64,000 bases of DNA, from NCBI RefSeq assembly GCF_004217145.1, contig NZ_SHKR01000011.1, positions 1,984,001 through 2,048,000 of the forward strand. The letters are read 5' to 3'. Both the position numbers and the translations under genes were made by a program. Below are positions 1 to 8,363 of this stretch, one piece after another. The stretch is from Kribbella rubisoli (GTDB taxonomy: Bacteria; Actinomycetota; Actinomycetes; Propionibacteriales; Kribbellaceae). The notes under the pieces were generated by a model. The model saw only the letters and a program-made list of their open reading frames with translations, did not search any database and was not told the origin of the DNA. How positions within the stretch are numbered: the first letter of the stretch is position 1; each line of letters starts with the position of its first letter.

Positions 1-444
1 CGTGACGTCCAGGTTCACATCTCCGTCGATCTCGCGGAGTTCGACCTGGCCGGAACGGGACTTGGCGTCGACGCCGGCGACTCCGGTCAGCTCGAGGTCG
101 CCGCTGCCGTTCTCCCCGGTGACCTTCGTCCCACGCGGGACGGTGACCTCGAAGTCGGCGCTGCACTGCCAGCCGCAGTCACCGTCGAGTTTGAGTACGC
201 CGTCCTTCACGGAGTACGCGTCGCCGTGCTTGAAGAACCAGTACTTGCGCTTCTCCTGGACGGTGGTCGTGTCGTCGTCGGACACCTTGATCGTGATGTC
301 GGAGTGATCGGCGGCCAGCTGCACCGTGGTGATCTTGTCGTCGACCTTGTGCGTGTCGTCGGAGTCCTTGCCCCCGAACTGCCAGAACGCCAGCCCGGCC
401 GCCGCTACCAGCAGGATCACGCCGAGCTGCTTGTTCTCCGCCAT
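1..444 (-). CDS. DUF4097-like cell-surface protein (partial, runs off the window)
   Basis: The frame starts at ATG 444 and is still open at base 1, so only the first 148 residues are visible. Residues 6-19 are a hydrophobic N-terminal segment, either a membrane anchor or an uncleaved signal. What follows is Asp/Lys-rich and then changes to short regular beta-like turns, for example ENGSGDLELTGVAGV and SRSGQVELREIDGD. That pattern is typical of DUF4097 / adhesin-like beta-helix proteins; the family call is from memory of the pattern. No catalytic residues can be recognised. The role is unknown; such proteins are usually membrane-anchored and extracytoplasmic. Confidence 0.6.
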   Translation of the reverse strand, partial: MAENKQLGVILLVAAAGLAFWQFGGKDSDDTHKVDDKITTVQLAADHSDITIKVSDDDTTTVQEKRKYWFFKHGDAYSVKDGVLKLDGDCGWQCSADFEVTVPRGTKVTGENGSGDLELTGVAGVDAKSRSGQVELREIDGDVNLDVT

Positions 445-570
445 CGTCCGCCTCTTCTCGAGCCCACCCACGTTGTCGCATCGACAGTAGGTGGCGAGGC
501 GTGCTCACTGGATCAGGCAGATCCCCCGAGCTGTCCCTGAGCGTGCCTCAGGGATGATCGGGAACCCCGC

Positions 571-819
571 CTACTCCTTGATGTCGCGGTGGTGTTCCTC
601 GACGACGCGGTATTCCTCTTCGACGGCCGGGTCGATGGCGTCGGTGGCCACGCGGCGGCGGCGGTTGGTGATGTAGAAGGACAGCAGGATGCCGGCCAGG
701 CCGGCCAGCAGCAGGATGTAGCCGACCACCTGCAGGTTCACGGCGTCCCACGTGTCGCGGACAGCGAACGCGAGCACGGCGCCGACCACCATCAGAAAGA
801 TCCCCACACCGATGCTCAT
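571..819 (-). CDS. Small two-helix membrane protein, DUF6458-like
   Basis: An 82-residue protein. Two hydrophobic helices span about residues 3-20 and 30-50. They are followed by the basic stretch RRRR and a charged, acidic cytoplasmic tail. The opening GVGIFLMVVGAVLAFAVRD and the second helix resemble the short actinobacterial DUF6458 membrane proteins (family knowledge). ATG at 819 is the only sensible start. It stands alone: the gene on its downstream (low-coordinate) side begins 126 bases further on. Function is unknown. Confidence 0.6.
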   Translation of the reverse strand: MSIGVGIFLMVVGAVLAFAVRDTWDAVNLQVVGYILLLAGLAGILLSFYITNRRRRVATDAIDPAVEEEYRVVEEHHRDIKE

Positions 820-886
820 CCGAGCCTCCCAGTGAGTCGCGTCCTACATCGTCAAAGCTACCTCTCTGTACCCACGCTCCAAACAG

Positions 887-914
887 CTAACTGATGACAG
901 CTAACTGATGACAG
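887..914. repeat. Exact 14-bp tandem duplication at a stop codon
   Basis: The 14-mer CTAACTGATGACAG occurs twice head to tail. On the minus strand the second copy carries the TAG stop (901-903) of the DUF2231-like gene, so the duplication repeats the last codons and the stop just beyond the gene. It looks like a replication-slippage product with no coding consequence. Confidence 0.8.
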
Positions 915-1437
915 GCCGGCGAGCAGTTCCGCGGTGCAGGGCCAGGTGTCCGCCGAGGAAGCCCGCACCCGCCATCACCAGGTTCCCGGCCATCGCCAGC
1001 TTCGTGCCCAACGCGTGCCGCCCGCGGAGACGAGCGACGAGCGAGCCGGTGAACAGGAAGATCGCAATGTCCGCGCCGAGCGCGTGGACCGCACCGATCC
1101 TCCGCTCCTCACCTGACAGCTCCGACCAGTCAGCTGCGCCCGCGATAGCCGTCGGCAGGGACGCCAGCAGCCCGAACCCGGCGAGGATCGTCGCCCCGCG
1201 ACGCGACCGGGACCCGCCCGCAAGATCGAGAAGCGACGTACTGAGCCAGCACCCGGTGGTCACGTCGGTGAGCGACGGATGCAACGAATGACCGAGTACG
1301 TCGGTGTGCAGCGGACTGCCTCGTGCCCAGTCGATCAGCGGTTCGTACGCCAACTCCTGCGCGCGGGCAAGCCGCTCGGAAAGGGGGCTTTCGCCGACCG
1401 CGCGAACTGCGCGCTGCGGCAAGGATCTCGATGCCAC
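901..1437 (-). CDS. DUF2231-like integral membrane protein
   Basis: A membrane protein of about 178 residues. After a short soluble N-terminus it carries LGHSLHPSLTDVTTGCW, which matches the GHPLHP-type opening of DUF2231 family members, followed by four hydrophobic segments and a basic C-terminus. In other families this domain sits in small membrane proteins thought to bind haem or redox partners; nothing here proves that. The start chosen is GTG 1437, which leaves a 43-base gap after the stop of the upstream thioredoxin/NHL gene. The frame stays open further upstream, but that part reads as antisense-like noise overlapping the NHL gene. Probably co-transcribed with that gene. Confidence 0.6.
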   Translation of the reverse strand: MASRSLPQRAVRAVGESPLSERLARAQELAYEPLIDWARGSPLHTDVLGHSLHPSLTDVTTGCWLSTSLLDLAGGSRSRRGATILAGFGLLASLPTAIAGAADWSELSGEERRIGAVHALGADIAIFLFTGSLVARLRGRHALGTKLAMAGNLVMAGAGFLGGHLALHRGTARRPVIS

Positions 1438-1480
1438 GCTCTCAAGGTACGCTCTCGGCCGTCGCCCCCGGAAGCGCTCG

Positions 1481-3259
1481 CTACTTGCCGCCCGAGAGCA
1501 CCAGTTCGACCCGGTCGGGGCCATCGGGTGTGACGCGGATCGGCACGCCCCAGTCCTGCCGGTGCATGTGGCACGCGGGGAACTCCACCTCGGAGGCATC
1601 GTCACAGGACGCGGCCTGTACGGCGACATGGAGGACGCCGGTGCCCGCGTGCGGGTCGATGACCAGGCGACGGACGAGATCGCTGGAGTCGCCGGCGCCC
1701 TCACGCAGAAGCGTGTCGGGGGTCGCGGAGACGAGCAGACGGGTGGAAGGGCCGTAGCGATCGTCGAGTTTCTGGCCGGGCGGCGGGGTGAAGACGACCT
1801 CCAGGGTGACCTCGCCGGCGGCCACGTCCATCGGCGGACGCTGGGTCTGCGTGCTGAACTCGTCAGCGATTGCGGACGCTCCCAGAGGCACCCGCGTCAG
1901 GCGATGAGCTGCCGACTCGACGACGAGCAGTTCGTTGCCCACGACAACCGCGCCGCTGGGCTCGGCCAGACCCGTCGCCATCGTCTCGACGACCTCGGTC
2001 CGCGGGTCATAGCGGCGTACGGCGCCGTTGTAGGTGTCGGCGATCGCGATCGACCCGTCGGGAAGAACGGTCACGCCGAGCGGATGCTGCAGCAACGCCT
2101 CGCTCGCCTTCCCGTCCCGCAGCCCGAAGTCGAACAGCCCGGTCCCGACGGCGGTGTGTACTTCGGTGTCGATCCACCGGAGCGCGGAGATCTCGGAGTC
2201 GGCCAGCCACAGCCGATCGCCATCCGCCGCAAGCCCGCTGGTCTGCGCGAACCAGGCCTCCGCCAGCGGCCCGTCCTTCAACCCTTCGTTGGTCGTACCA
2301 GCGGCAACCTCAGTCATCCCGGTGAACGGATCGAAGGTCCACAGCTGGTGTACACCGGCCATCGCGATCCACACCTTGTCGCCCCACCACGCCACGTCCC
2401 ACGGCGAGCTGAGTACGTCGGTGCCGTCGCCGTCCATCCACTGCTTGCCCGTGCCGACCAACGTCCGCACCTGACCATCCGCCAACGAGATCCCCCGCAG
2501 CGCATGGTTGACGGTGTCCGCGACAACCACGTCGTACCCGAGGCGGCCGGCGACGTCGGGCGGAAGAACCAAAAGCCCGTTCGGCTCCGAGAACGACGCG
2601 TCGTCGGCCGATCCATCCGCGAATCCACGCCGGCCGGTGCCGATCCGGCGTACGACGGTGGTCGCGTCGGCGGCGAGCTCGACGACGCTGTGGTTGCCTG
2701 CGTCCGCGACGAGGAGTCCGTTGTCCAGAGCAACGACCTTCGCCGGGAAGCGAAGATCGGTGGGCTCGGCAACAGGTGCGACGTACGGCGACTTGCCACG
2801 GGTCAATGTCCCGGCGGCCTCGTGCTTGATCACCAGCTCGGCCAGCAGGGCGTCCAAGGCGTGCGCGTGCCCCTCGCCGGAGTACTGGGCGACGATGTAT
2901 CCGTTCGGATCGACCAGCACGAGCGTCGGCCAGGCGCGGGCGGTGTAGTTCTGCCAGGTGATCAGCTCCGGGTCGTCGAGCACCGGATGCCCCACCTCGT
3001 ACCGCTCGACGGCAGCCCGGACCGCGGCCTCTTCGCCCTCGTGCGCGAACTTCGGCGAGTGCACGCCGACGATCACCAGCGCATCGCCGTACTTCTCCTC
3101 CAACGGCCGCAACTCGTCCAGCACGTGCAGGCAGTTGATACAACAGAACGCCCAGAAGTCGAGCAACAGAAAGCGTCCCCGGAAGTCAGCGAGCGACAAC
3201 TCCTGACCACCCGTGTTCAACCAACCCCGACCCCGCAACTCCGGCGCACGCACATGCAT
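1481..3259 (-). CDS. Thioredoxin-fold and NHL-repeat protein
   Basis: A 592-residue soluble protein. The first 150 residues are a TlpA/AhpC-like thioredoxin fold with FWAFCCINCLHVLDEL, which contains a redox CxxC (C-I-N-C). The rest is a run of NHL propeller blades, such as LDNGLLVADAGNHSV, DVVVADTVNHALRGI and PDGSIAIADTYNGAV. The two-part layout matches NHLRC2-like proteins (family knowledge), which are widespread but poorly understood. There is no signal peptide, so it is probably cytoplasmic. ATG at 3259 places the thioredoxin domain right at the N-terminus. The DUF2231-like membrane gene follows 43 bases downstream and may share the transcript. A thiol-redox role is inferred from the CxxC only. 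Confidence 0.8.
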   Translation of the reverse strand: MHVRAPELRGRGWLNTGGQELSLADFRGRFLLLDFWAFCCINCLHVLDELRPLEEKYGDALVIVGVHSPKFAHEGEEAAVRAAVERYEVGHPVLDDPELITWQNYTARAWPTLVLVDPNGYIVAQYSGEGHAHALDALLAELVIKHEAAGTLTRGKSPYVAPVAEPTDLRFPAKVVALDNGLLVADAGNHSVVELAADATTVVRRIGTGRRGFADGSADDASFSEPNGLLVLPPDVAGRLGYDVVVADTVNHALRGISLADGQVRTLVGTGKQWMDGDGTDVLSSPWDVAWWGDKVWIAMAGVHQLWTFDPFTGMTEVAAGTTNEGLKDGPLAEAWFAQTSGLAADGDRLWLADSEISALRWIDTEVHTAVGTGLFDFGLRDGKASEALLQHPLGVTVLPDGSIAIADTYNGAVRRYDPRTEVVETMATGLAEPSGAVVVGNELLVVESAAHRLTRVPLGASAIADEFSTQTQRPPMDVAAGEVTLEVVFTPPPGQKLDDRYGPSTRLLVSATPDTLLREGAGDSSDLVRRLVIDPHAGTGVLHVAVQAASCDDASEVEFPACHMHRQDWGVPIRVTPDGPDRVELVLSGGK

Positions 3260-3314
3260 GCCCCCATTGTCCGCCGCCGCTCAATCCGATCCGCGCCGGG
3301 CCCGGCGGCTGAGA

Positions 3315-4940
3315 TCAGAGCGGGAGGATCAGGGTGTCGGTCAGGAGTTTGGCGGTTTTGCGGAGGGTGGCCGGGGAGGACGAGAGGTCGGTGGCCAGGG
3401 CGTAGGGGGTCAAGGTTTCGCCGGGGCCGACGAGGCGGTGGCGGTGGGCGAGGAGCCAGACGATGGCGCGGGGCCAGGTGGACAGGCGGGCCTTGGCGAG
3501 GAGGTCGGGGGCATCGCGCACCAGGCGTTCGGCGATGTCGAACGCGTCGGCTGCGTACGCCGTACCGAGGGTTTCGCCGGCCATCAGCCAGGCGTGCGGA
3601 GCCAGCACCGAGAGCGTGGCCGCTTGCGAGTTGTCGAGGCCGCGGAGGTCCGGTTGAGGCGGGGAACCTAGGCCGGCCAGGGCTCGGTAAGCGTCTTCCA
3701 GGTCGTTGGTGGTGTCGTCGAGGAAGACTCGCTCGCCGGGCTTCGAGCCGACCGGGTCGACCATCGCGGCGGCCTCCAGCGCGGGCTGCCAGACGTCGAC
3801 GGCATCGACTGCCTCGTCGATCGCATCCAGCGGTAACTGCGTGCGGTCACCCGCGAACCGGAGCCAGGCCTTCACCACAACGGGAACCGCGTCGAAATAC
3901 GTGCTGTCGGCAAGGACCTTGCGAGGCAGCCAGTGTGCAAGGAAGAGCTCGACGAGCACGGCGCTGACGCGTAACGGACCGCCGACCGTGTGATCCACCG
4001 CATGGTCGATCCACAGCCGAACGATGTCGGCGGCATCCTCCGGTAGCGGAGGCGCGGTCTCGAGGAACTCCTCGACCAACTGATCGCGCTGACGCGGGGA
4101 CAGCAGCGGGCGGATCGGTGGGCGGATCGGGCGCTCCGGCAACTGGGTCAGCCGGTTCACCAGCAGGTCGGTGAAGAACTCGAAGTCCTCGCTGACCGGC
4201 GGCTCGTCGTAGTCGCGAGTCTCCCCCAGCGCCTGCAGGATGATCCCGGCCGCGGTCGAGGGCCGCACGGTCCGGATGGTCACCCGGCCACCGCGCTGGT
4301 ACGCCTCGAGCACCCGATCGACCGGCGGGCCGACGAACACGTCCTTGACGATCGCGCCGAGGTTGTTGTCGATGAACACCACCACCGTGTGCGGATGCTG
4401 CTCGTCGTCGTAGTCCAGCACGACACTGAGCCCGTCGCCGGTGATGTCCTCGGACACGATCGCGCTCGTCAGCCGGAACCCGGCGATCCGGGTCACCCAC
4501 TCGGGCACCGCATCCTGCGTGCGTAACCGGGAAACATGGGCCCGCTGCAACGGCAACCGCCCGGCCGGACCGACCGTCCGGGCCAGACTCGTCAGCAGGA
4601 CGAAGGATTCGAGATCGCGCCGTTCACCGAGCACGCGCGCGGCGTCGGCCCAGAAGAACCGCTCCACCTCACCGATCTCGTCCGGACGCCCGGCCGGCCA
4701 CAGTTGATCAGCGAGCATCGAGGCCGAGCGGGCCACCGACGCCTCCGCGATCACCGGATGCAGCGCGGCCGGCACCGCGGCCAGGTCCAGGGACAGCGTT
4801 TCGAGCAGGGTCTCCAGCACGGCAACGCTCGGCGTCGTGTCGATATCGACACCCGCCGTCGGCCCGTGCGGCTCGCCCGGATCGGGGACGAGCCGTAAGT
4901 GGCTGCGCCGCCCGTCCCGTCCGCGTGGAGACTTGGTCAC
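3315..4940 (-). CDS. Large conserved-looking hypothetical protein with a DUF6398-like C-terminus
   Basis: A soluble protein of 541 residues if translation begins at GTG 4940; the frame is open back to 5030 but that stretch overlaps the neighbouring operon's terminator. It has no signal peptide or membrane segment. The middle is rich in acidic helices and has a strand-rich part around FRLTSAIVSEDITGDGLSV. The last 90 residues include WPRAIVWLLAHRHRLVG and LATDLSSSPATLRKTAKLL, which look like the helix-turn-helix ending of DUF6398 proteins. That is a weak family resemblance. I do not recognise the rest, and the neighbours do not suggest a role. Confidence 0.6.
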   Translation of the reverse strand: MTKSPRGRDGRRSHLRLVPDPGEPHGPTAGVDIDTTPSVAVLETLLETLSLDLAAVPAALHPVIAEASVARSASMLADQLWPAGRPDEIGEVERFFWADAARVLGERRDLESFVLLTSLARTVGPAGRLPLQRAHVSRLRTQDAVPEWVTRIAGFRLTSAIVSEDITGDGLSVVLDYDDEQHPHTVVVFIDNNLGAIVKDVFVGPPVDRVLEAYQRGGRVTIRTVRPSTAAGIILQALGETRDYDEPPVSEDFEFFTDLLVNRLTQLPERPIRPPIRPLLSPRQRDQLVEEFLETAPPLPEDAADIVRLWIDHAVDHTVGGPLRVSAVLVELFLAHWLPRKVLADSTYFDAVPVVVKAWLRFAGDRTQLPLDAIDEAVDAVDVWQPALEAAAMVDPVGSKPGERVFLDDTTNDLEDAYRALAGLGSPPQPDLRGLDNSQAATLSVLAPHAWLMAGETLGTAYAADAFDIAERLVRDAPDLLAKARLSTWPRAIVWLLAHRHRLVGPGETLTPYALATDLSSSPATLRKTAKLLTDTLILPL

Positions 4941-5007
4941 CTTCGTGAGATTACCGTCCGGAACCAGTCCGCCGCAGTCCAGTGCGCGCGTCCTGTGGAT
5001 AACGCAC

Positions 5008-5035
5008 GGCCCGTGCTCCCGACGGAGCACGGGCC
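5008..5035 (-). terminator. Strong hairpin terminator after the first sugar ABC operon
   Basis: A perfect 12-bp stem (GGCCCGTGCTCC pairing with GGAGCACGGGCC) with the 4-base loop CGAC. It begins 8 bases beyond the stop of the last permease gene. There is no U-tract, which is usual for actinomycete terminators. Confidence 0.75.
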
Positions 5036-5042
5036 GAGGCGG

Positions 5043-5942
5043 TCAGCCCTTGAGGGCACCGGCCATCAGGCCGCCGATGAACCAGCGGCCGAGGAGGATG
5101 TAGACGATCAGCGTCGGGAACGACGTGATCAGGGCGCCGGCCATGCTCGCGGCGTAGTCGACCTTCTGCCCGCCCGCCAGCGCGGCCAGGCCCAAGGTCA
5201 CCGGGCCGTTGTTCTGCTGGGTCAGGAACAGGGCGAACAGGAAGTCGTTCCAGACCGAGGTGAACTGCCAGATCAGCGTCACCACGAAGCCGGAGATCGA
5301 GATCGGCAGGATGATCCGCAGGTACGTCTGGACCAGCCCGGCGCCGTCCACCCGGGCCGACTCGATGATCTCGTTCGGCACGATCGTGGCGTAGTAGTTC
5401 CGGAAGATCAGCGTGCAGATCGGGATGCCGTAGATGCAGTGCGCGATGATCAGCGTCGGCACACCCCGGGTCACGTCCAGCGCGGTGAACGTCGTACGCA
5501 GCGGCAGCATCACCGCCTGGTACGGGATGAACATCCCGAAGAGGATGAACGCGAACACCAGGTTCGCGCCCGGGAACCGCCAGCGGGCCAGCACGAACCC
5601 GTTCGCCGAACCGATCAGCGACGAGATGATCGCGGCCGGGATCGCCAGCGACAGCGACCGGATCATGTACGGCTGCAGTACGTCCCAAGCCTTGCGCCAG
5701 GGCTCCAGCGTCCAGGTCTTCGGCAGGTTCCACTGCGAGGCCGCGGTGGTGTCGCCGGAGGTCTTGAAGCTGGTGATCAGTACGACGTACACCGGGATCA
5801 GCACGAACAGCAGGAACAACAGCAGCAGGACGTACCTGATGGTCCGGCTGCGCCTGGTCGTGCCGTCGGCGGTTGCTCCGCGGCGCGGCTTCTGGCGGAT
5901 CGCCGCGGCGGTGTGGCCTGTCGCGGCCTCTACGGCGGTCAT
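5043..5942 (-). CDS. Sugar ABC transporter permease (MalG/inner-membrane subunit type)
   Basis: A 299-residue inner-membrane permease. A basic N-terminus is followed by six predicted helices; the first, YVLLLLFLLFVLIPVYVV, starts near residue 37. The cytoplasmic EAA loop is clear: EIIESARVDGAGLVQTYLRI, the contact site for the ATPase. It is the third gene of a three-gene importer. Its ATG overlaps the stop of the upstream permease (ATGA at 5939-5942), so the two are translationally coupled. No ATP-binding subunit is encoded nearby, so a shared MsiK-like ATPase elsewhere is expected; that is inference from actinomycete family 1 sugar importers. Confidence 0.9.
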   Translation of the reverse strand: MTAVEAATGHTAAAIRQKPRRGATADGTTRRSRTIRYVLLLLFLLFVLIPVYVVLITSFKTSGDTTAASQWNLPKTWTLEPWRKAWDVLQPYMIRSLSLAIPAAIISSLIGSANGFVLARWRFPGANLVFAFILFGMFIPYQAVMLPLRTTFTALDVTRGVPTLIIAHCIYGIPICTLIFRNYYATIVPNEIIESARVDGAGLVQTYLRIILPISISGFVVTLIWQFTSVWNDFLFALFLTQQNNGPVTLGLAALAGGQKVDYAASMAGALITSFPTLIVYILLGRWFIGGLMAGALKG

Positions 5943-6838
5943 TGCTCGTTCTCCTGCCGGACGGTCCACGCGAGGTACGGGATGACGAGTACGGCGACGA
6001 CCGCGAGCATGACGATCCCGATCGCGGATGCCTTGGCCAGATCGCTGCGTAACAAGGTGTTCCACATCAAGATGGCCGGCACCTCGGTGCGGAACTGGTT
6101 CGGCCCGGTGATCGCGTAGATCAGGTCGAACAGCTTCAGCGAGATGTGACCGAGGATGATCAGCGCGGACAGTGCGATCGGCGACAGTTGCGGGAACAGC
6201 ACATGCCGGTAGAGCTTGAACTCCGACGCACCGTCGACGCGGGCCGCCTCGCGCAGCTCCGGCGGGATCCCCCGGAAGCCGGCCAGGAACAGCGCCATGA
6301 TGTAGCCCGACATCTGCCAGACCGCGGGGAGCGCGATGGACGCCATCGTCGTCCATCTACTGCCCGCGGTCCACCAGGGATTCTCCAGGAAATGCAGGTG
6401 GAGGATCTCGAACAACCGGTTCAGTCCCCGCGCGTCCTCGCCCTGGGACGGGTTCAGCAACCAGCCCCAGACGACGCCCGAGGCGATCATCGAGATCGCC
6501 ATCGGGAACAGGTAGACCGACCGGAAGACCGACTCGCCGGGCACGCCCTTCTCCAGCAGCAGTGCCCAGATCAGGCCGAAGATCAGCGTGCCCACGATGA
6601 ACGCCACCGTGAGCACGCCGAGGTTCTTCAGCGAGTTGAGGAACCGCTCCTCAGTGAACAGGTTCCCGTAGTTCTCGAACCCGACGTACGACGCAGGGCC
6701 CTTACGGCCGGTGTGCCGATCCGTCAGCGAGGTGTTGAAGGACCACGCGATCAGCCCGTAGACGAAGTACCCGAGCAGCAGCACGGTCGGCAGCAGCACC
6801 AGGGCACCGGGTCCCCAGGTGCGGATTCTTCCGTGCAC
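5939..6838 (-). CDS. Sugar ABC transporter permease (MalF type)
   Basis: A 299-residue permease with six hydrophobic helices and the EAA loop ELREAARVDGASEFKLYRH. GTG 6838 is preceded by GGAGGA at good spacing, which supports the start. It pairs with the next permease to form the membrane channel. The substrate-binding protein lies 43 bases upstream on the same strand, so the order is binding protein, MalF-like, MalG-like. The imported sugar cannot be read from the sequence. Confidence 0.9.
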   Translation of the reverse strand: MHGRIRTWGPGALVLLPTVLLLGYFVYGLIAWSFNTSLTDRHTGRKGPASYVGFENYGNLFTEERFLNSLKNLGVLTVAFIVGTLIFGLIWALLLEKGVPGESVFRSVYLFPMAISMIASGVVWGWLLNPSQGEDARGLNRLFEILHLHFLENPWWTAGSRWTTMASIALPAVWQMSGYIMALFLAGFRGIPPELREAARVDGASEFKLYRHVLFPQLSPIALSALIILGHISLKLFDLIYAITGPNQFRTEVPAILMWNTLLRSDLAKASAIGIVMLAVVAVLVIPYLAWTVRQENEQ

Positions 6839-6881
6839 GCTCAGTCCTCCGTCTCGTAGCGGTTCCGCAACTCGACCTGCA

Positions 6882-8165
6882 TCAGCTCGTCTTCATCGCG
6901 GTGCCGAGCGCCGACTGCAGCTTGGCGATGTCCTGGCTTCCGCTGAACTGACTGAGCGCGGACAGGATGTCGTTGTTCTGCCCGAGCGTGCACGCGGCAC
7001 CGTGGGCGCAGGACGGCACGATCTTGTCCTTCTTCCAGTCCGCCATCGCCGACTGCTGGTACTTCGGGTAGTCGGCCGGGTTGGCGTCCGAGCGGGCCGG
7101 GATCGAGCCCTTCTTGGTGTTGAACGCCTTCTGGCCGTCGGCCGAGCCGACCGTCTTCAGCCAGCACTTCGTGCCGTCGGGGTCCGGGCCGTTGGTCGGC
7201 AGCACGAACGAGTCCGACAGGAACTGGAAGTTGCCCGCCGTGCCCGGCGCCGGCCAGTAGGTGTACGCCGTGTCCGGCACCTTGTCGGCCAGTTGCTGCG
7301 CGGCGACCCAGTCACCCATCACGAAGTACGCGGCCTGGCCCTTGTTCAGGTACCCCAGCGCGTCCGGCCAGTCGACGGCCTCGCGGTCGGTGTTGGTGTA
7401 GGTCAGCAGCTTCTTGTACTTGTTCAGCGCGGACGTCACGTTCGCGCCGGCCCAGTCGGTCTTGCCGTCCCACAGCCCCTTGAAGCTGTCCGGTCCGAGC
7501 TCGGCCAGCAGCACGACCTCCATCACCATCTCCTGCGCGAACCCCTTGGAGATGGCCAGCGGCGCCTTCACGCCGGCGGCCTTCAGCTTGTCCATGTCCG
7601 CGATCCAAGCGTCCACGGAGGCCGGGGCCGTGGCGGCGTCCAGGCTCGCCTTCTTCAGGACAGACGGGTTCGTCCAGACCATGTTCGCCCGGTGAACGTT
7701 GGCGGGGATCGAGTAGATCTTGCCGTCGATGGTCAGGTTGTCGATCAGGTTCTGCGGGAAAGCCTTGTCCAGGCCGAACTCCTTGTACAGATCACTGATG
7801 TCGTCGACCTGGCCGGCGTTGATGTAGTCGCTCAGCTCGGCACCCGCGTGCGCCTGGAAGGTGGACGGCGGCTTGCCGGCCTGCAGGTCGTTGGCGAGCA
7901 CCTGCTTGGCGTTGGAACCGGCACCACCGGCGACGGCCGAGTTGACGAACTTGTAGTCCTTGCAGTCGTTCTGGAACACCGACACCATGCCGTCCAGGCC
8001 GGCCTTCTCACCACCGTCGGCCCACCAGGTGAAGACAGTGACGTCCTTGCTCGCGGACGAGCCGCCACCGCTGCCGCCGCTGTTGTCGCTGTTTCCGCAG
8101 GCGCTCACCGCGAGAAGACCCGCCGCTCCCACCAGCGCCAGGGTCTTACTCAGACCACCACGCAT
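6882..8165 (-). CDS. Sugar ABC transporter substrate-binding lipoprotein
   Basis: A 427-residue lipoprotein. A type II signal peptide ends in the lipobox LAVSAC with the lipidated Cys at 22. A Gly/Ser-rich linker follows, then a family 1 extracellular solute-binding fold beginning VTVFTWWADGGEKAGLDG. Late Trp-rich segments (MGDWVAAQQ, TYWPAPG) are usual in sugar-binding clefts. It is the first gene of the importer operon. A near-perfect palindrome sits about 95 bases upstream and is a candidate operator. There is no adjacent regulator or glycosidase, so the substrate is unknown. Confidence 0.9.
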   Translation of the reverse strand: MRGGLSKTLALVGAAGLLAVSACGNSDNSGGSGGGSSASKDVTVFTWWADGGEKAGLDGMVSVFQNDCKDYKFVNSAVAGGAGSNAKQVLANDLQAGKPPSTFQAHAGAELSDYINAGQVDDISDLYKEFGLDKAFPQNLIDNLTIDGKIYSIPANVHRANMVWTNPSVLKKASLDAATAPASVDAWIADMDKLKAAGVKAPLAISKGFAQEMVMEVVLLAELGPDSFKGLWDGKTDWAGANVTSALNKYKKLLTYTNTDREAVDWPDALGYLNKGQAAYFVMGDWVAAQQLADKVPDTAYTYWPAPGTAGNFQFLSDSFVLPTNGPDPDGTKCWLKTVGSADGQKAFNTKKGSIPARSDANPADYPKYQQSAMADWKKDKIVPSCAHGAACTLGQNNDILSALSQFSGSQDIAKLQSALGTAMKTS

Positions 8166-8259
8166 GATTCACTCTCCGATCAGTTGATGGAGCCGCCTGT
8201 GACAACGATGCCCCCTTGACGGCCCAAGCCTGGGACGGTTACCGGCGGGTGTCAACGAT

Positions 8260-8280
8260 CTGCGCAAGCGCGTTGCGCAG
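8260..8280. promoter_or_regulatory. Palindromic operator candidate for the first sugar ABC operon
   Basis: Perfect 8-bp arms CTGCGCAA and TTGCGCAG around the 5-base spacer GCGCG. The TGCGCAA half-site recurs at 8343-8349. The spacing and symmetry resemble LacI/GntR-type operators. It lies 95 bases upstream of the binding-protein start on the minus strand. The cognate regulator is not in the neighbourhood. Confidence 0.5.
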
Positions 8281-8363
8281 CCGTGACCCCTCGCACCTTG
8301 ACAGTGTGAGAGCGCGCACATACTGACCCGTCAGGAGCCTTGTGCGCAAATGCGCTGTTCGTT

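Noticed and set aside
1304..3967. Long open frame of 887 codons on the plus strand over the NHL gene
   Set aside because: It is antisense to a well-supported gene, is Arg/Gly/Pro-rich with no motif, and arises from high GC at third positions.
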